Shown here piece by piece: positions 17,250-25,095 of a DNA stretch of 64,000 nt. The stretch covers positions 868,001 to 932,000 of the forward strand of contig NZ_CP094970.1 of assembly GCF_025790165.1 (NCBI RefSeq), in the 5' to 3' direction. The translations under genes and the position numbers were made by a program. Source of the DNA: Solicola gregarius. GTDB taxonomy: Bacteria; Actinomycetota; Actinomycetes; Propionibacteriales; Nocardioidaceae. The stretch's first letter is position 1. Every line of letters starts with the position of its first letter. Below the pieces are notes generated by a model. That model made no database searches. It was not told the origin of the DNA and saw nothing but the letters and a program-made list of their open reading frames with translations.

Positions 17250-18550
17250 CGCGGCCACCATCGCTGGACCCGCTTCAGCCGATCGTCGCGCTGGATCGCC
17301 GCGTCGGTGCGTACCGCTGGGGCAACGCCGTCGGGGCTCTCCCAGATCATCGACGTCAATGGGACGCCTTCTCCGGAGGAGTTGATCTCCTGGATCGACT
17401 CCACGATCCGTTGCTGGCGCGGTGTCCCGTCGTCACCGACGTCGAGTCGGCGCAGGAAGATGACGTACTCGATCGAGCTCGCGATCAGCAGGTTCGTCGC
17501 TTCCACGGCAAGCCGCTCCGGTGCCTGGATCGCGTACGTGCTCAGCCGCTTCAACGCATCGCGCGGCGAGTTCGCGTGGATCGTCGACAGCGAGCCGTCG
17601 TTGCCCTGGCTCATCGCGTTCAGCATCGTCACGACCTCATCGCCCAGGACCTCGCCGACGATCACCCGTGACGGGTTCATCCGCAGAGTGCGGCGCAGCA
17701 GGTCGGCCATCGACACCGCGCCCAGGCCTTCGGAGTTGGGGAGCCGTTCCTCCATCTGGACGGCGTCGGGATGCCGGTCGGTCTGATCGGCCAATCCGAG
17801 CTCGAGCGCCCGTTCGATCGTGATGATCCGCTCCGACGGGTCGATCTCGGCGGCCATCGCACGCAACAGCACCGTCTTCCCGGAGTTCGTTTCTCCGCAG
17901 ATCATCACGTTGCTCCTGGCCTGCACCAGCGCCGTCAGGAAGCTCGCCAGTTCCGGCGTCAGCGTCGCGTTCGCGGTGAGGTCCTTCAACGTCACGTCTG
18001 GTAGCCGATTGATACGGATCGACACCGACGGCCGCGGGGACACTCCGAGGACTGCCGACAGCCGTGCCCCGTCCGGCAGCCGCAGGTCCAGCTGCGGGTT
18101 GGCCGTATCGAACGGCCGCGACGACAACCCGACCGTCGCGGCGAGCTGGCGGATGGTGTTCACCAGTTCCTCATCGGAGCCTTCCACCGGATCGGCGCGA
18201 CGTTTGGTGCCGTCGGCGTACTGCACGAAGACGTTGTCGAAGCCGTTGATGTTGATGTTCTCGGCCTCGGGCTCGTGCAACAGGTCGTCGAGCGTCCCGG
18301 CACCGAACAGCCGCGCCTCCAGCGCAGCCGAGTACGCCGCTTGATCGTCCTCCGACAGACTCGTGCGTACGTCGGCCAGCTGGTCGGCGTGCTCGGCGAC
18401 GACCTGCCTGATTAGGTACAACCCGTGCTGGCGAGCATCCGCGTCGCCCAACTCCGGTTCACCTGCGAGGCGGCGCCGGTTCCGCTCCTCGCTCTGCAGA
18501 GTCGCGAACCGCAGCTGCAGCGCCTTCAGCACTGTCCGATCGACCGCCAT
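17246..18550 (-). CDS. tadA: TadA/CpaF secretion ATPase
   Basis: The 434-residue product is the motor of the Tad pilus. The Walker A motif is GETNSGKT at residues 219-226. The Asp-box-like IERALELGL follows, then the Walker B region SRVIVGEVLGDEVVTMLNAM and the His box STIHANSPRDALKRL. The N-terminal domain includes ENININGFDNVFVQYADG, typical of CpaF. Length and motifs are all normal, so the enzyme should work. It overlaps tadB by 4 bp and lies 1 bp after the CpaE-like gene. Confidence 0.93.
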   Translation of the reverse strand: MAVDRTVLKALQLRFATLQSEERNRRRLAGEPELGDADARQHGLYLIRQVVAEHADQLADVRTSLSEDDQAAYSAALEARLFGAGTLDDLLHEPEAENININGFDNVFVQYADGTKRRADPVEGSDEELVNTIRQLAATVGLSSRPFDTANPQLDLRLPDGARLSAVLGVSPRPSVSIRINRLPDVTLKDLTANATLTPELASFLTALVQARSNVMICGETNSGKTVLLRAMAAEIDPSERIITIERALELGLADQTDRHPDAVQMEERLPNSEGLGAVSMADLLRRTLRMNPSRVIVGEVLGDEVVTMLNAMSQGNDGSLSTIHANSPRDALKRLSTYAIQAPERLAVEATNLLIASSIEYVIFLRRLDVGDDGTPRQQRIVESIQEINSSGEGVPLTSMIWESPDGVAPAVRTDAAIQRDDRLKRVQRWWPR

Positions 18551-18551
18551 G

Positions 18552-19364
18552 TCAGGACACCCCCGTCGACGACTCCGCGTAGGAGCCCGACCCGTCGCTC
18601 ATCGTCGCCACCGTCTCGGCGACGCGGGCACTCGTCCGACCCAACGTCGTGCGCCGCATCCGACGACCTCGACGATCGCCGCGCCGCTCGAGCCGTTCGA
18701 CCCCGGCAGGGTCCCAGCCGATGAACCCGACCCCGTCGACCTTCACGCCCCGATCGGCCAGATACGCCTCAATGTCCGAGACGTGGCCGCGACCGTAGCG
18801 GCGCGGGCACACCAACACCACGTAGGTCGGGATCGGGCCTCCTCGTTGGCCGGCGACCGTCGACAGCAGCAGCGACAGCCGCTCCTGCAACCGTCGAACC
18901 GCTCCGCGCGACGCGCGCGCCACGACAACCAGCACATCCGCGCCCGCCGCGATTGCAATCTCCGGGCTCGCGGAGTCGATACGGCCCAGGTCCGCGATCA
19001 CATCCCCGTCCCCGGTACCCAAGGAATGCGCCACCGAAGACAAAACATTCGGCAGAGCCCCCATCACCTCGCGCGTCATCGGCGCCTGGACCACACCAAG
19101 TCCGCCGCCCAGGCCGATCGCGTAAGGCGCCAACGGCGCCGGACCTCCTCCGCGGGTTGCCGCCGCGTACGCGACCACCGTCGGCTTCGAGGGCAACCCC
19201 GCACCGTTCTCGTCTCGCAGCCGCAGCCCCAGGTCACCGCCGGCAAGGTCCAGCTCGACGACCGAGACCTCTTCACCGGGCCACATCGCACCCAGGGCAA
19301 GCGCTGTCGTCGTCACCCCGGGCGAGCCCTTGTCGGAGCAGACCGCCACCAGCATGCCGCTCAC
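18552..19364 (-). CDS. CpaE/TadZ-like MinD-family protein with degenerate P-loop
   Basis: This 270-residue protein has the MinD-like layout: N-terminal AVCSDKGSPGVTTTALALG, then VVELDLAGGDLGLRL, then DVIADLGRIDSASPEIAIAA and an ADVLVVVARAS strand. The deviant Walker A of MinD proteins (KGGxGKT) is SPGVTTT here. The second lysine is therefore missing and ATP hydrolysis is doubtful. CpaE/TadZ proteins place the pilus machine at its membrane site. It overlaps its upstream neighbour by 4 bp. Confidence 0.82.
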   Translation of the reverse strand: MSGMLVAVCSDKGSPGVTTTALALGAMWPGEEVSVVELDLAGGDLGLRLRDENGAGLPSKPTVVAYAAATRGGGPAPLAPYAIGLGGGLGVVQAPMTREVMGALPNVLSSVAHSLGTGDGDVIADLGRIDSASPEIAIAAGADVLVVVARASRGAVRRLQERLSLLLSTVAGQRGGPIPTYVVLVCPRRYGRGHVSDIEAYLADRGVKVDGVGFIGWDPAGVERLERRGDRRGRRMRRTTLGRTSARVAETVATMSDGSGSYAESSTGVS

Positions 19365-20083
19365 CGGGCCGCTTCGACGATCGCGACCTGGTCCGTGGCC
19401 GCGTACGCAGCCATCCGAGCTGCCGCGGCCTCTGGCACGACGACCGTGACCCGCTGCGCCGTGCCGCCATCGGTCGTCGCGGCGTCCACCCGGTAGACCC
19501 GCGCTGACGGCGCCAACTTCACCGGATCGTCCAACGCCTTACCCGACGCCGTCCCCGTATCCGAGCGCGGCACCGCTAACACGATCACGTTGTCACCCGG
19601 CGCGACCTCGTCGGGCATCTGCGCATCCGACAACACCAACCCGACTGTGCGCTCGCCGTCGCCGGGCACCGGCTCGCTCGTCAATGCCGCATCCGTCACG
19701 ATCTGGCCCGGCAAAAGATCTGCGGCCGCCGTCATCCCCTCAACCTCGGCCAGGTCGCCGACAGGGATCGCGCCGTCCACGCCGGACACATCGGTCTGCA
19801 CAAGATCCCCCCGTTCGATGACCTCGCCCTTCGCGACACCGCCGTCCGCGATCGCGATCACCGCGACCTCATCGCTCGACCGCTGGAACAACACCGCGCC
19901 GCCGCCGGCGCACAGCGCGATCAGCAACACCGCCGCCGCGGCCTTGCCCCACCGCCGCGAATCCCACGACCCGCCGGACGGCCCCTCCGGAAGCCGGACA
20001 CGACTTTCCGCGGAACCTGTAGTCCCGTTCGAGCTCGTGCGCGACCACGGCGCCTGCCGCTCCGTCGACGTCGATGCCATCAC
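19361..20083 (-). CDS. CpaB-like SAF-domain pilus protein
   Basis: The 240-residue protein has one N-terminal membrane helix (AAAAVLLIALCAGGGAVLF, about residues 48-66). An SAF domain follows (GGVAKGEVIERGDLVQTDVS, then AADLLPGQIVTDAAL), then a RcpC/CpaB-like region (VAPGDNVIVLAVPRSDTG). CpaB proteins act in the periplasmic/wall side of Flp pilus export. The gene sits directly upstream of the CpaE-like gene. Confidence 0.82.
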   Translation of the reverse strand: MMASTSTERQAPWSRTSSNGTTGSAESRVRLPEGPSGGSWDSRRWGKAAAAVLLIALCAGGGAVLFQRSSDEVAVIAIADGGVAKGEVIERGDLVQTDVSGVDGAIPVGDLAEVEGMTAAADLLPGQIVTDAALTSEPVPGDGERTVGLVLSDAQMPDEVAPGDNVIVLAVPRSDTGTASGKALDDPVKLAPSARVYRVDAATTDGGTAQRVTVVVPEAAAARMAAYAATDQVAIVEAAR

Positions 20084-20091
20084 GTCACCCT

Positions 20092-20880
20092 TCAGTCAAT
20101 AACCATCGATTGACGCTGCCGCACCTCGAGCTGCGCCGACCCCGCGTCTGCCTCGAGCACGCCAAGGTCACCGCCGTCAGCGATACAGATTCCCGAGCAC
20201 GTCCACGTCGCATGCCAGCCGATCGACGCGGACACATTCATCGACCCTGTGCTCTCGTAGCGATGTCCACATGACGACTCTTCGGGCGAACCTTCGACCC
20301 ACTGCTCGCCCGGCCCGGCACACGTCGTCGTTCCCTCACCCGAATCCCACGTCGCCGTCTCCGGTTTCACCGTGACCGTCACCGTCGTGCCGCGCAAGGT
20401 GACCGACTTCGACTTCGGCACCCACTGCGACTCGGGGATCCAGAACCACGTCCACAGATTCACGTACGTCGGATTCGGCGGCCCAGGCGAGATCGAAACC
20501 TTCGGCGATGGCAGGTACATTGTGTCGAGAACGCTCTCGCCAAGATCAGCCGGATTCACCGGCGGCAACTCCGGCCCGCCGTCAGGCTCCTGGTTTGGAT
20601 CGATCCCGCCGCAGCCCACGCCTGGCATGTTCTCGACGACACAGTCCGGGATGGTTGGTCCGGTCGTGCCCGTATCCGCGTCACCTGTCGTATCGGTGGA
20701 CCCATCATCGGAGCCGTCTACCGGGTTTGACTCGATCTCGACGTCGATCGATGGCCCGTCCGTACCGACGTGTTCTTCACCCACCGCTGCACCACCCAGA
20801 GAGACGGCGCACACGGTGGTGACCGCTGTGGCGATCAGCCTGCGCACGATGCACCGTTTGCGCTCTTCGTTGGACGCCAC
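20092..20880 (-). CDS. Secreted protein of the Tad-like locus, unknown function
   Basis: This 262-residue protein has an N-terminal signal (RRLIATAVTTVCAVSLGGAA). An acidic, Gly/Asp/Thr-rich linker follows to about residue 75. The folded C-terminal part is rich in Trp and Cys (YVNLWTWFWIPESQWVPKSK, CAGPGEQWVEGS, WHATWTCSGICIADGG). The GTG start at 20880 overlaps the upstream lipoprotein gene by 46 bp; a later GTG at 20847 would shorten this to 14. I do not recognise the family. Its place in the operon suggests a surface part of the pilus system. Confidence 0.7.
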   Translation of the reverse strand: MASNEERKRCIVRRLIATAVTTVCAVSLGGAAVGEEHVGTDGPSIDVEIESNPVDGSDDGSTDTTGDADTGTTGPTIPDCVVENMPGVGCGGIDPNQEPDGGPELPPVNPADLGESVLDTMYLPSPKVSISPGPPNPTYVNLWTWFWIPESQWVPKSKSVTLRGTTVTVTVKPETATWDSGEGTTTCAGPGEQWVEGSPEESSCGHRYESTGSMNVSASIGWHATWTCSGICIADGGDLGVLEADAGSAQLEVRQRQSMVID

Positions 20881-21488
20881 AGGCCGGCCTCGTCCGCCGT
20901 CAACGTCGTGCGACTCCGGAACGGATCAGCGACCTCCGGATCGATCGGTGTGCCATCCCTCAGCACTCGGAGCGAGCTCGTGTCGATGCACTCCAGAATC
21001 GTTACGGTGGGATGGTTCTTGTCCAGCTCGACAGAAACTGGCACCCGCCACGGTCGCGTCGCCCTGCCTTCCTCGGTCAGCCCTTTCTGCTTCAGCAGGG
21101 CAACCTTCTTGTAGAACGTCGCCGTGTATGGGCTGTACGTGTGGTTGATGATCTTGCGCTGTACTGCCTTCGTCGTGCGGGGATTCCGGTTGAGTCGTTC
21201 CGCGATCGCGTGCCAACGGTCGTAGTCGCGCAGTGCCTTCTTGTACGCGGCCTGCTCGCCGGCAGACAGCTTCGCTCCTTTGGGCTTCGGCGCGTACCTT
21301 GGATCGTTGGCCGGCTCGGTTCCACCTGTGCCGTTGTCGTCGTCCTTGCCGGGCGCGTTGCTCGCGGTCGAACTCGACTGGTCGTCGGCCGGCGGCAGAG
21401 TGCCGTCGGACTCGTCGTCGCCTCCGCAACCCGCGACGAGGAGGGCGGGAAGTACGGCAACAGCAAGTACGGTACGAAGAGTCCGCAC
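20835..21488 (-). CDS. Putative lipoprotein of the Tad-like locus
   Basis: From GTG 21488, after AAGGGGGA, the product is 217 residues with a lipoprotein signal ending LLVAGC (Cys21). An acidic Ser/Thr/Gly linker leads to a helical, basic domain (GEQAAYKKALRDYDRWHAIA, RTTKAVQRKIINHTYSPYTA) and a C-terminal strand region containing VTILECIDTSSLRVLRDG, as in small ligand-like folds. The frame is open up to 21617, but those residues have no signal logic. It is a partner of the secreted protein downstream. Confidence 0.78.
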   Translation of the reverse strand: MRTLRTVLAVAVLPALLVAGCGGDDESDGTLPPADDQSSSTASNAPGKDDDNGTGGTEPANDPRYAPKPKGAKLSAGEQAAYKKALRDYDRWHAIAERLNRNPRTTKAVQRKIINHTYSPYTATFYKKVALLKQKGLTEEGRATRPWRVPVSVELDKNHPTVTILECIDTSSLRVLRDGTPIDPEVADPFRSRTTLTADEAGLWRPTKSANGASCAG

Positions 21489-21787
21489 GGGGATCCCCCT
21501 TATTGTTTGTAGCCGTCCGTCACCGTGAGTGACGGTGATTCTCACCTTAAGACGAACGTGCCGCTCGGACAGATTGCCCGTACGGACGGCTCGCTCGTCT
21601 TTCGTCCCGCACTTCACCCGCCGGCTCCGTTCGTCTGGCTATCCGGGCACCGTCTACCACCCAAGGCAGTGAGAGTCTTCCCAGCGTTCACCAAACGAAA
21701 GATTGTTCTCTGACGAAGCGGCATGCCAGTCGAACTCAGGAGCCCCAGCTTTAGCCGCAGGGCGCCTGTCGTCTGGAGTTCCTCGTC

Positions 21788-22471
21788 TCAGACGTAGCGC
21801 GGGTCGTGGAGCGCTCCTCGCGCCTGTTCCTTGGCATCGCGGCTGCGTTCCAGGGCGACCGCGTCGTCGGTCTTCCGGGCTAGTGCATCCGCTAGGCCAT
21901 ACGCCGGGATGCTCGCCGGCTCAACTGACAGCGCCGCCTTGATACCGATGCGCGCCTCGGTCCAGTTCTCCCGGTGCAGATGCTCACGCCCGTACGAGAT
22001 CCCGGTCTGATGGATGACTGCGATCATTTGGGCCTGCCACATGTCTGCCCAGCCCGACACGTGACGTGACAGGCCTGTCAACGGTTGACCCCGCACGAGT
22101 CGCAATGCGAGGTCATCCTCGCCGCGCTGGTGATACAGGCCGAACCTCGCCCAATCGGTCGTCACCCCAGCGAGCCGGACAACGCCATCCCGAGTCGTTC
22201 GCGGGAGCCGGTCTCGCCCGAGCCAGTGGCGCGCCATCGCCGCAACGTTCCAACGGACCTGCGAGGGCTGGCGCGCATTCCTGAAGAACTCCTCGTCGAT
22301 CGTCTCGGTCGTCTGACCGCCGTTCAGGGCGAGATAGACGACGAAGTCGATGACGATCCGTCGCCGCCGCGCGACCTCAGAGTCATCGGTCGGGAAGGGC
22401 GGAAGCTTGTCGATGGAGATGGGCCCGAGGACCGATACCTCGAGCACACGGCAATCGGTAGTGTTCGGCAT
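21788..22471 (-). CDS. BTAD-like (SARP-related) domain protein heading the Tad-like locus
   Basis: The product is 227 residues with AGGAGG before the ATG. The N-terminus VLEVSVLGPISIDKL and the following RRRRIVIDFVVYLALNGGQT match the opening of SARP/BTAD proteins, whose winged helix and helical domain are implied by FRNARQPSQVRWNVAAMARH and the later TPR-like helices. It is far shorter than full regulators and has no ATPase part. BTAD proteins often accompany actinobacterial Tad genes, so a regulatory or scaffold role is likely. The 299-bp gap 21489-21787 shows no gene. Confidence 0.65.
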   Translation of the reverse strand: MPNTTDCRVLEVSVLGPISIDKLPPFPTDDSEVARRRRIVIDFVVYLALNGGQTTETIDEEFFRNARQPSQVRWNVAAMARHWLGRDRLPRTTRDGVVRLAGVTTDWARFGLYHQRGEDDLALRLVRGQPLTGLSRHVSGWADMWQAQMIAVIHQTGISYGREHLHRENWTEARIGIKAALSVEPASIPAYGLADALARKTDDAVALERSRDAKEQARGALHDPRYV

Positions 22472-22506
22472 GGCCGGCCTCCTGGTTTGCTCAGGTGGTT
22501 TGGCAA

Positions 22507-22540
22507 GGCCCGGGCAGGTGCTCCAACACCTGTTCGGGCC
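22507..22540 (-). terminator. 14-bp hairpin between two minus-strand genes
   Basis: The arms GGCCCGGGCAGGTG and CACCTGTTCGGGCC (plus-strand view) flank a 6-base loop, with two G/T positions. It lies between the stop of the nucleotidyltransferase gene (22611) and the start of the Tad-like operon (22471). A terminator for the first or an attenuator for the second are both possible. Confidence 0.5.
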
Positions 22541-22610
22541 GCTTACGTACTACGGCTCGTCCTGTGCCTCCTTCCTTATCGGTTACTCACTCGACGTTGT
22601 CGTCATACAG

Positions 22611-23408
22611 TCACTCTCGGCTTGCTGACCCGATCGCCTTGGCGATCGCCGGCGGCGTAGCCGCATTCGCCGACTTGAAGACTTCGTTGATCGTCCGTCG
22701 TAGTTCCGGTGCGACGGGAGGAGCGAGCTCTCGGAGTGTCGCCTCGTCGACGTCGGTCGCGCTGCTCGACACCAAGGCGCGCAGGCGTCTTGCCAGCGTG
22801 GCACTCGGCGTCGCTTTCGCAAGCTGCAGGCCGGCGATCAGGCGCATCGAGGATCGCAGCACGGAGTCCGGGTCCGTGGCCATCTCCACCAAGTCCACGG
22901 GGTCGACATCGAGAATCTCGCACGGGTTGCCGGTCCACCGCTCGACGTCGACGCGGAGGGCGGCGACCTGGTCCTTCCAGGTGTCGTGTTCGGTGACGGT
23001 CAAGTGCTCCCGATAGACCAATAGTTCGATGTCTGACTCCACGGACGTGGTATCGGTCGCTGCCGACCCGACGAGTTCAACCGACAGAGCAGGAAACGTC
23101 CAATCTGCGACCCGGCCTCGAATCCGGTCGTCGAGGCGCGTTGCCGCCGTAGCGGCAACCTCGATCGCCGGCCACATGAGGTGTTCTCGGTTGGCCGTGT
23201 AGGTGTATTGGGATCCGATCCGTCGCTCGAGGACGATCCCCTGCTCGGCCAGTCGGCGCAACACTTTGCGCACGCCGGCCTCGCTCGCATCCCCAACAAG
23301 GCGGGTGATCTGTCGGCGAGTCATCTCGTCCTCGGCTCCAGCGAGCACGCGTAGCACCGGCCCATCCAAGGTTGGCGTCACAGCGCGGAGCGGCTCACTC
23401 ATGTCCAC
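22611..23408 (-). CDS. Winged-helix protein fused to a nucleotidyltransferase (MNT-like) domain
   Basis: The protein has 265 residues. Residues 15-75 form a winged helix (MTRRQITRLVGDASEAGVRK, VLRRLAEQGIVLERRIG). Residues 105-135 carry a minimal nucleotidyltransferase signature, VELVGSAATDTTSVESDIEL, with Gly114-Ser115 and Asp126, but with Glu128 at the second carboxylate instead of the usual Asp. A helical C-terminal half follows. MNT domains are often the antitoxin partner of HEPN toxins and modify them by nucleotidylation. No HEPN gene is adjacent here. Two overlapping palindromes just upstream suggest autoregulation by the winged helix. Confidence 0.75.
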   Translation of the reverse strand: MDMSEPLRAVTPTLDGPVLRVLAGAEDEMTRRQITRLVGDASEAGVRKVLRRLAEQGIVLERRIGSQYTYTANREHLMWPAIEVAATAATRLDDRIRGRVADWTFPALSVELVGSAATDTTSVESDIELLVYREHLTVTEHDTWKDQVAALRVDVERWTGNPCEILDVDPVDLVEMATDPDSVLRSSMRLIAGLQLAKATPSATLARRLRALVSSSATDVDEATLRELAPPVAPELRRTINEVFKSANAATPPAIAKAIGSASRE

Positions 23409-23416
23409 ACACCGAG

Positions 23417-23441
23417 CATACTAAAGTATGATCTTACATAC
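23417..23441. promoter_or_regulatory. Overlapping palindromes before the HTH-nucleotidyltransferase gene
   Basis: CATACT-AA-AGTATG (23417-23430) is perfect. Its right part forms a second inverted repeat, GTATG-atctta-CATAC (23426-23441). The site is 9 bases upstream of the ATG at 23408, so it would overlap the promoter. It is the natural operator for the winged-helix domain of that protein. Confidence 0.65.
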
Positions 23442-23474
23442 AATAGTACGCGCGCCAGCAGGTTCGTATTGAGT

Positions 23475-24096
23475 TCAGCCCCTGGGCACCCGGTCCCAGG
23501 CAACTTCAGAACCCCTTGCGGACGCCACCCGCCAGAATGCGGCGAACGCGACTAGCTTCGCTGCCCGCGACTTGGGGTCTACATTCCGGGCCGAGCCCAC
23601 AATCCAGGTATTCATGCCAGCCAGTACGCCGCTACCAGTGGTCGAATAGAGAATCTTGCGACCTTTTGGCGAGATGTGACTCTTGAAGGTGCCGCCGACA
23701 CCATTGGTCGGCATGTCCATAGCCATGAACAAGACGACCGTCGGTTTGCGGTACGTGCATCTCCCCCGGCACGTCGCGACGATGGACGCGACAATCTGCA
23801 GCGCCGCCGGCTTAGCGAGCTGCGTCCCCGCGGGTGACCAGCCACCGGACGTGCGGGTCGGCTCCGGCTTGGCTGACGTCGAGGGAGTAGCCCGCAGCGA
23901 CGTCGCCGCCTGTGCCCACATGAGCGATCGGTTCGGCGCCGGCATGCAACCGCATCCCGCCGAACTCACAAAGGGCCTGAATCTGCGACTGAGCGCCTTC
24001 GTGCCACCTCGCCCAACGCGCCCGCCAGAAGATCGCCAGGGACGCTTGAAGCCTGAGCGCGGGCGTCTGCGACCGGTGGTAGCTGGCAATTGAGAG
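23475..24096 (-). other. Unresolved region, possibly a frameshifted minus-strand gene
   Basis: Two minus-strand frames look protein-like in turn. From about 24060 down to 23815 one reads FWRARWARWHEGAQSQIQAL and GDVAAGYSLDVSQAGADPHV. From about 23850 to 23475 another frame reads KPTVVLFMAMDMPTNGVGGT and VLAGMNTWIVGSARNVDPKS, ending at 23475. They could be one gene broken by a frameshift near 23830. An opposing frame (23683-24093, plus) is also open. I recognise no family and cannot decide. Confidence 0.3.
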
Positions 24097-24109
24097 GTGG
24101 GAGGTGGTG

Positions 24110-24436
24110 ATGATGAGCGAGGCGCCAACCGACGGTACACAGGACGAGTTCCCTGCCGCGCAGGATCCCCGCCATGTGTTCTTGGATGCCCGCGAAGTGA
24201 TGCGTCGGTACGGCTGGGGCAAGACGAAGGGCTATCAGAACCTCAAAGACCGCGACCTCGTGCCACCGCCTGTGATGACGCACCCGGACCGTTGGCGTCT
24301 CGATCAGCTCCTGGCGTGGGAGGACCGTCGTATCGCAGCGGCCGAGACCGAAGTCTCAGCCGTGCCCCAACATCACCGCGCGAACCTCCAAAGCCTCCTG
24401 CCGCCGGCCAAGCGCGCGGCACGCAAGTCTGCATGA
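24110..24436 (+). CDS. AlpA-like helix-turn-helix protein (excisionase-type)
   Basis: The product is 108 residues with GGGAGG upstream. The core FLDAREVMRRYGWGKTKGYQ, then NLKDRDLVPPPVMTHPDRWR and LDQLLAWEDRRI, is the short MerR-like winged helix of AlpA/excisionase proteins that bind att sites or mobile element promoters. The rest is a basic tail. Its place between the recombinase/Tad block and the AbiE pair fits a mobile element regulator. Confidence 0.78.
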   Translation: MMSEAPTDGTQDEFPAAQDPRHVFLDAREVMRRYGWGKTKGYQNLKDRDLVPPPVMTHPDRWRLDQLLAWEDRRIAAAETEVSAVPQHHRANLQSLLPPAKRAARKSA

Positions 24437-24485
24437 GCACCGGTCGCTACAGCGCCGGCCGAGACGAGCACATTGCGGAATGATT

Positions 24486-24513
24486 CGTCTACAGATACGG
24501 TTATCTGTAGACG
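24486..24513. promoter_or_regulatory. Perfect 12+4+12 inverted repeat, probable AbiEi operator
   Basis: CGTCTACAGATA and TATCTGTAGACG flank CGGT. The site ends 24 bases before the GTG of abiEi, so it lies over the promoter. AbiEi proteins are known to repress their own operon by binding inverted repeats, which is the obvious role for this site. Confidence 0.8.
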
Positions 24514-24537
24514 GATCGGGTCAGACGGAGGTGTGTT

Positions 24538-25095
24538 GTGGAGACCTTGCAGCCCAAGGATGCGTCCCGGCTCGGCATGTCGAAGAGTTCCCTCTACCGG
24601 GCGGCACATGCCGGGGAGTACGACCGGATCGCGCGCGGCATCTACCGGCCCGCTGATGCTCCGGCCGCCGACTGGGACTGGATCGAGGCGGCAACCCGCC
24701 GCCCCGACGCGACGATCTGTCTAACATCCGCGCTGGCCTACCACGACCTGACCGACACCATCCCCGACGCTCTCGACATTGCAATACCCAGAGGAGCGCG
24801 CATCCCCGCGACGGGCGCCGCGATCGCCTGGCACTCGTTCGCCAAGGACACATTCGACCTCGGCCGCGACACCATCCCGATCCCCGGTTCGGAACTTCGC
24901 ATCGGAATCTACTCCCCGGAGCGCACCATCGCAGACGCCTTCCGTCTCCGCGGCGACCTCGGCTACGAACTCGGCCGAGACGCACTCCGTGAATGGCTAC
25001 GCCACGGCGGCAAACCCGCCCAGCTCATCGCCATCGCCACCCGCCTCCCCCGCACCAAGCAGCCGATCCTCCAAGCCCTGGACCTGCTGACATGA
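24538..25095 (+). CDS. abiEi: AbiEi-like antitoxin/repressor
   Basis: The protein has 185 residues from a GTG, with ACGGAGG upstream. The N-terminal winged helix KDASRLGMSKSSLYRAAHAG with RIARGIYRPADA is the AbiEi antitoxin domain. The C-terminal domain has ICLTSALAYHDLTDTIPDAL and YSPERTIADAFRLRGDLGYE, as in the family. It represses the operon and neutralises AbiEii without stable contact (type IV toxin-antitoxin logic). The stop overlaps the abiEii start (ATGA). Confidence 0.87.
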   Translation: METLQPKDASRLGMSKSSLYRAAHAGEYDRIARGIYRPADAPAADWDWIEAATRRPDATICLTSALAYHDLTDTIPDALDIAIPRGARIPATGAAIAWHSFAKDTFDLGRDTIPIPGSELRIGIYSPERTIADAFRLRGDLGYELGRDALREWLRHGGKPAQLIAIATRLPRTKQPILQALDLLT

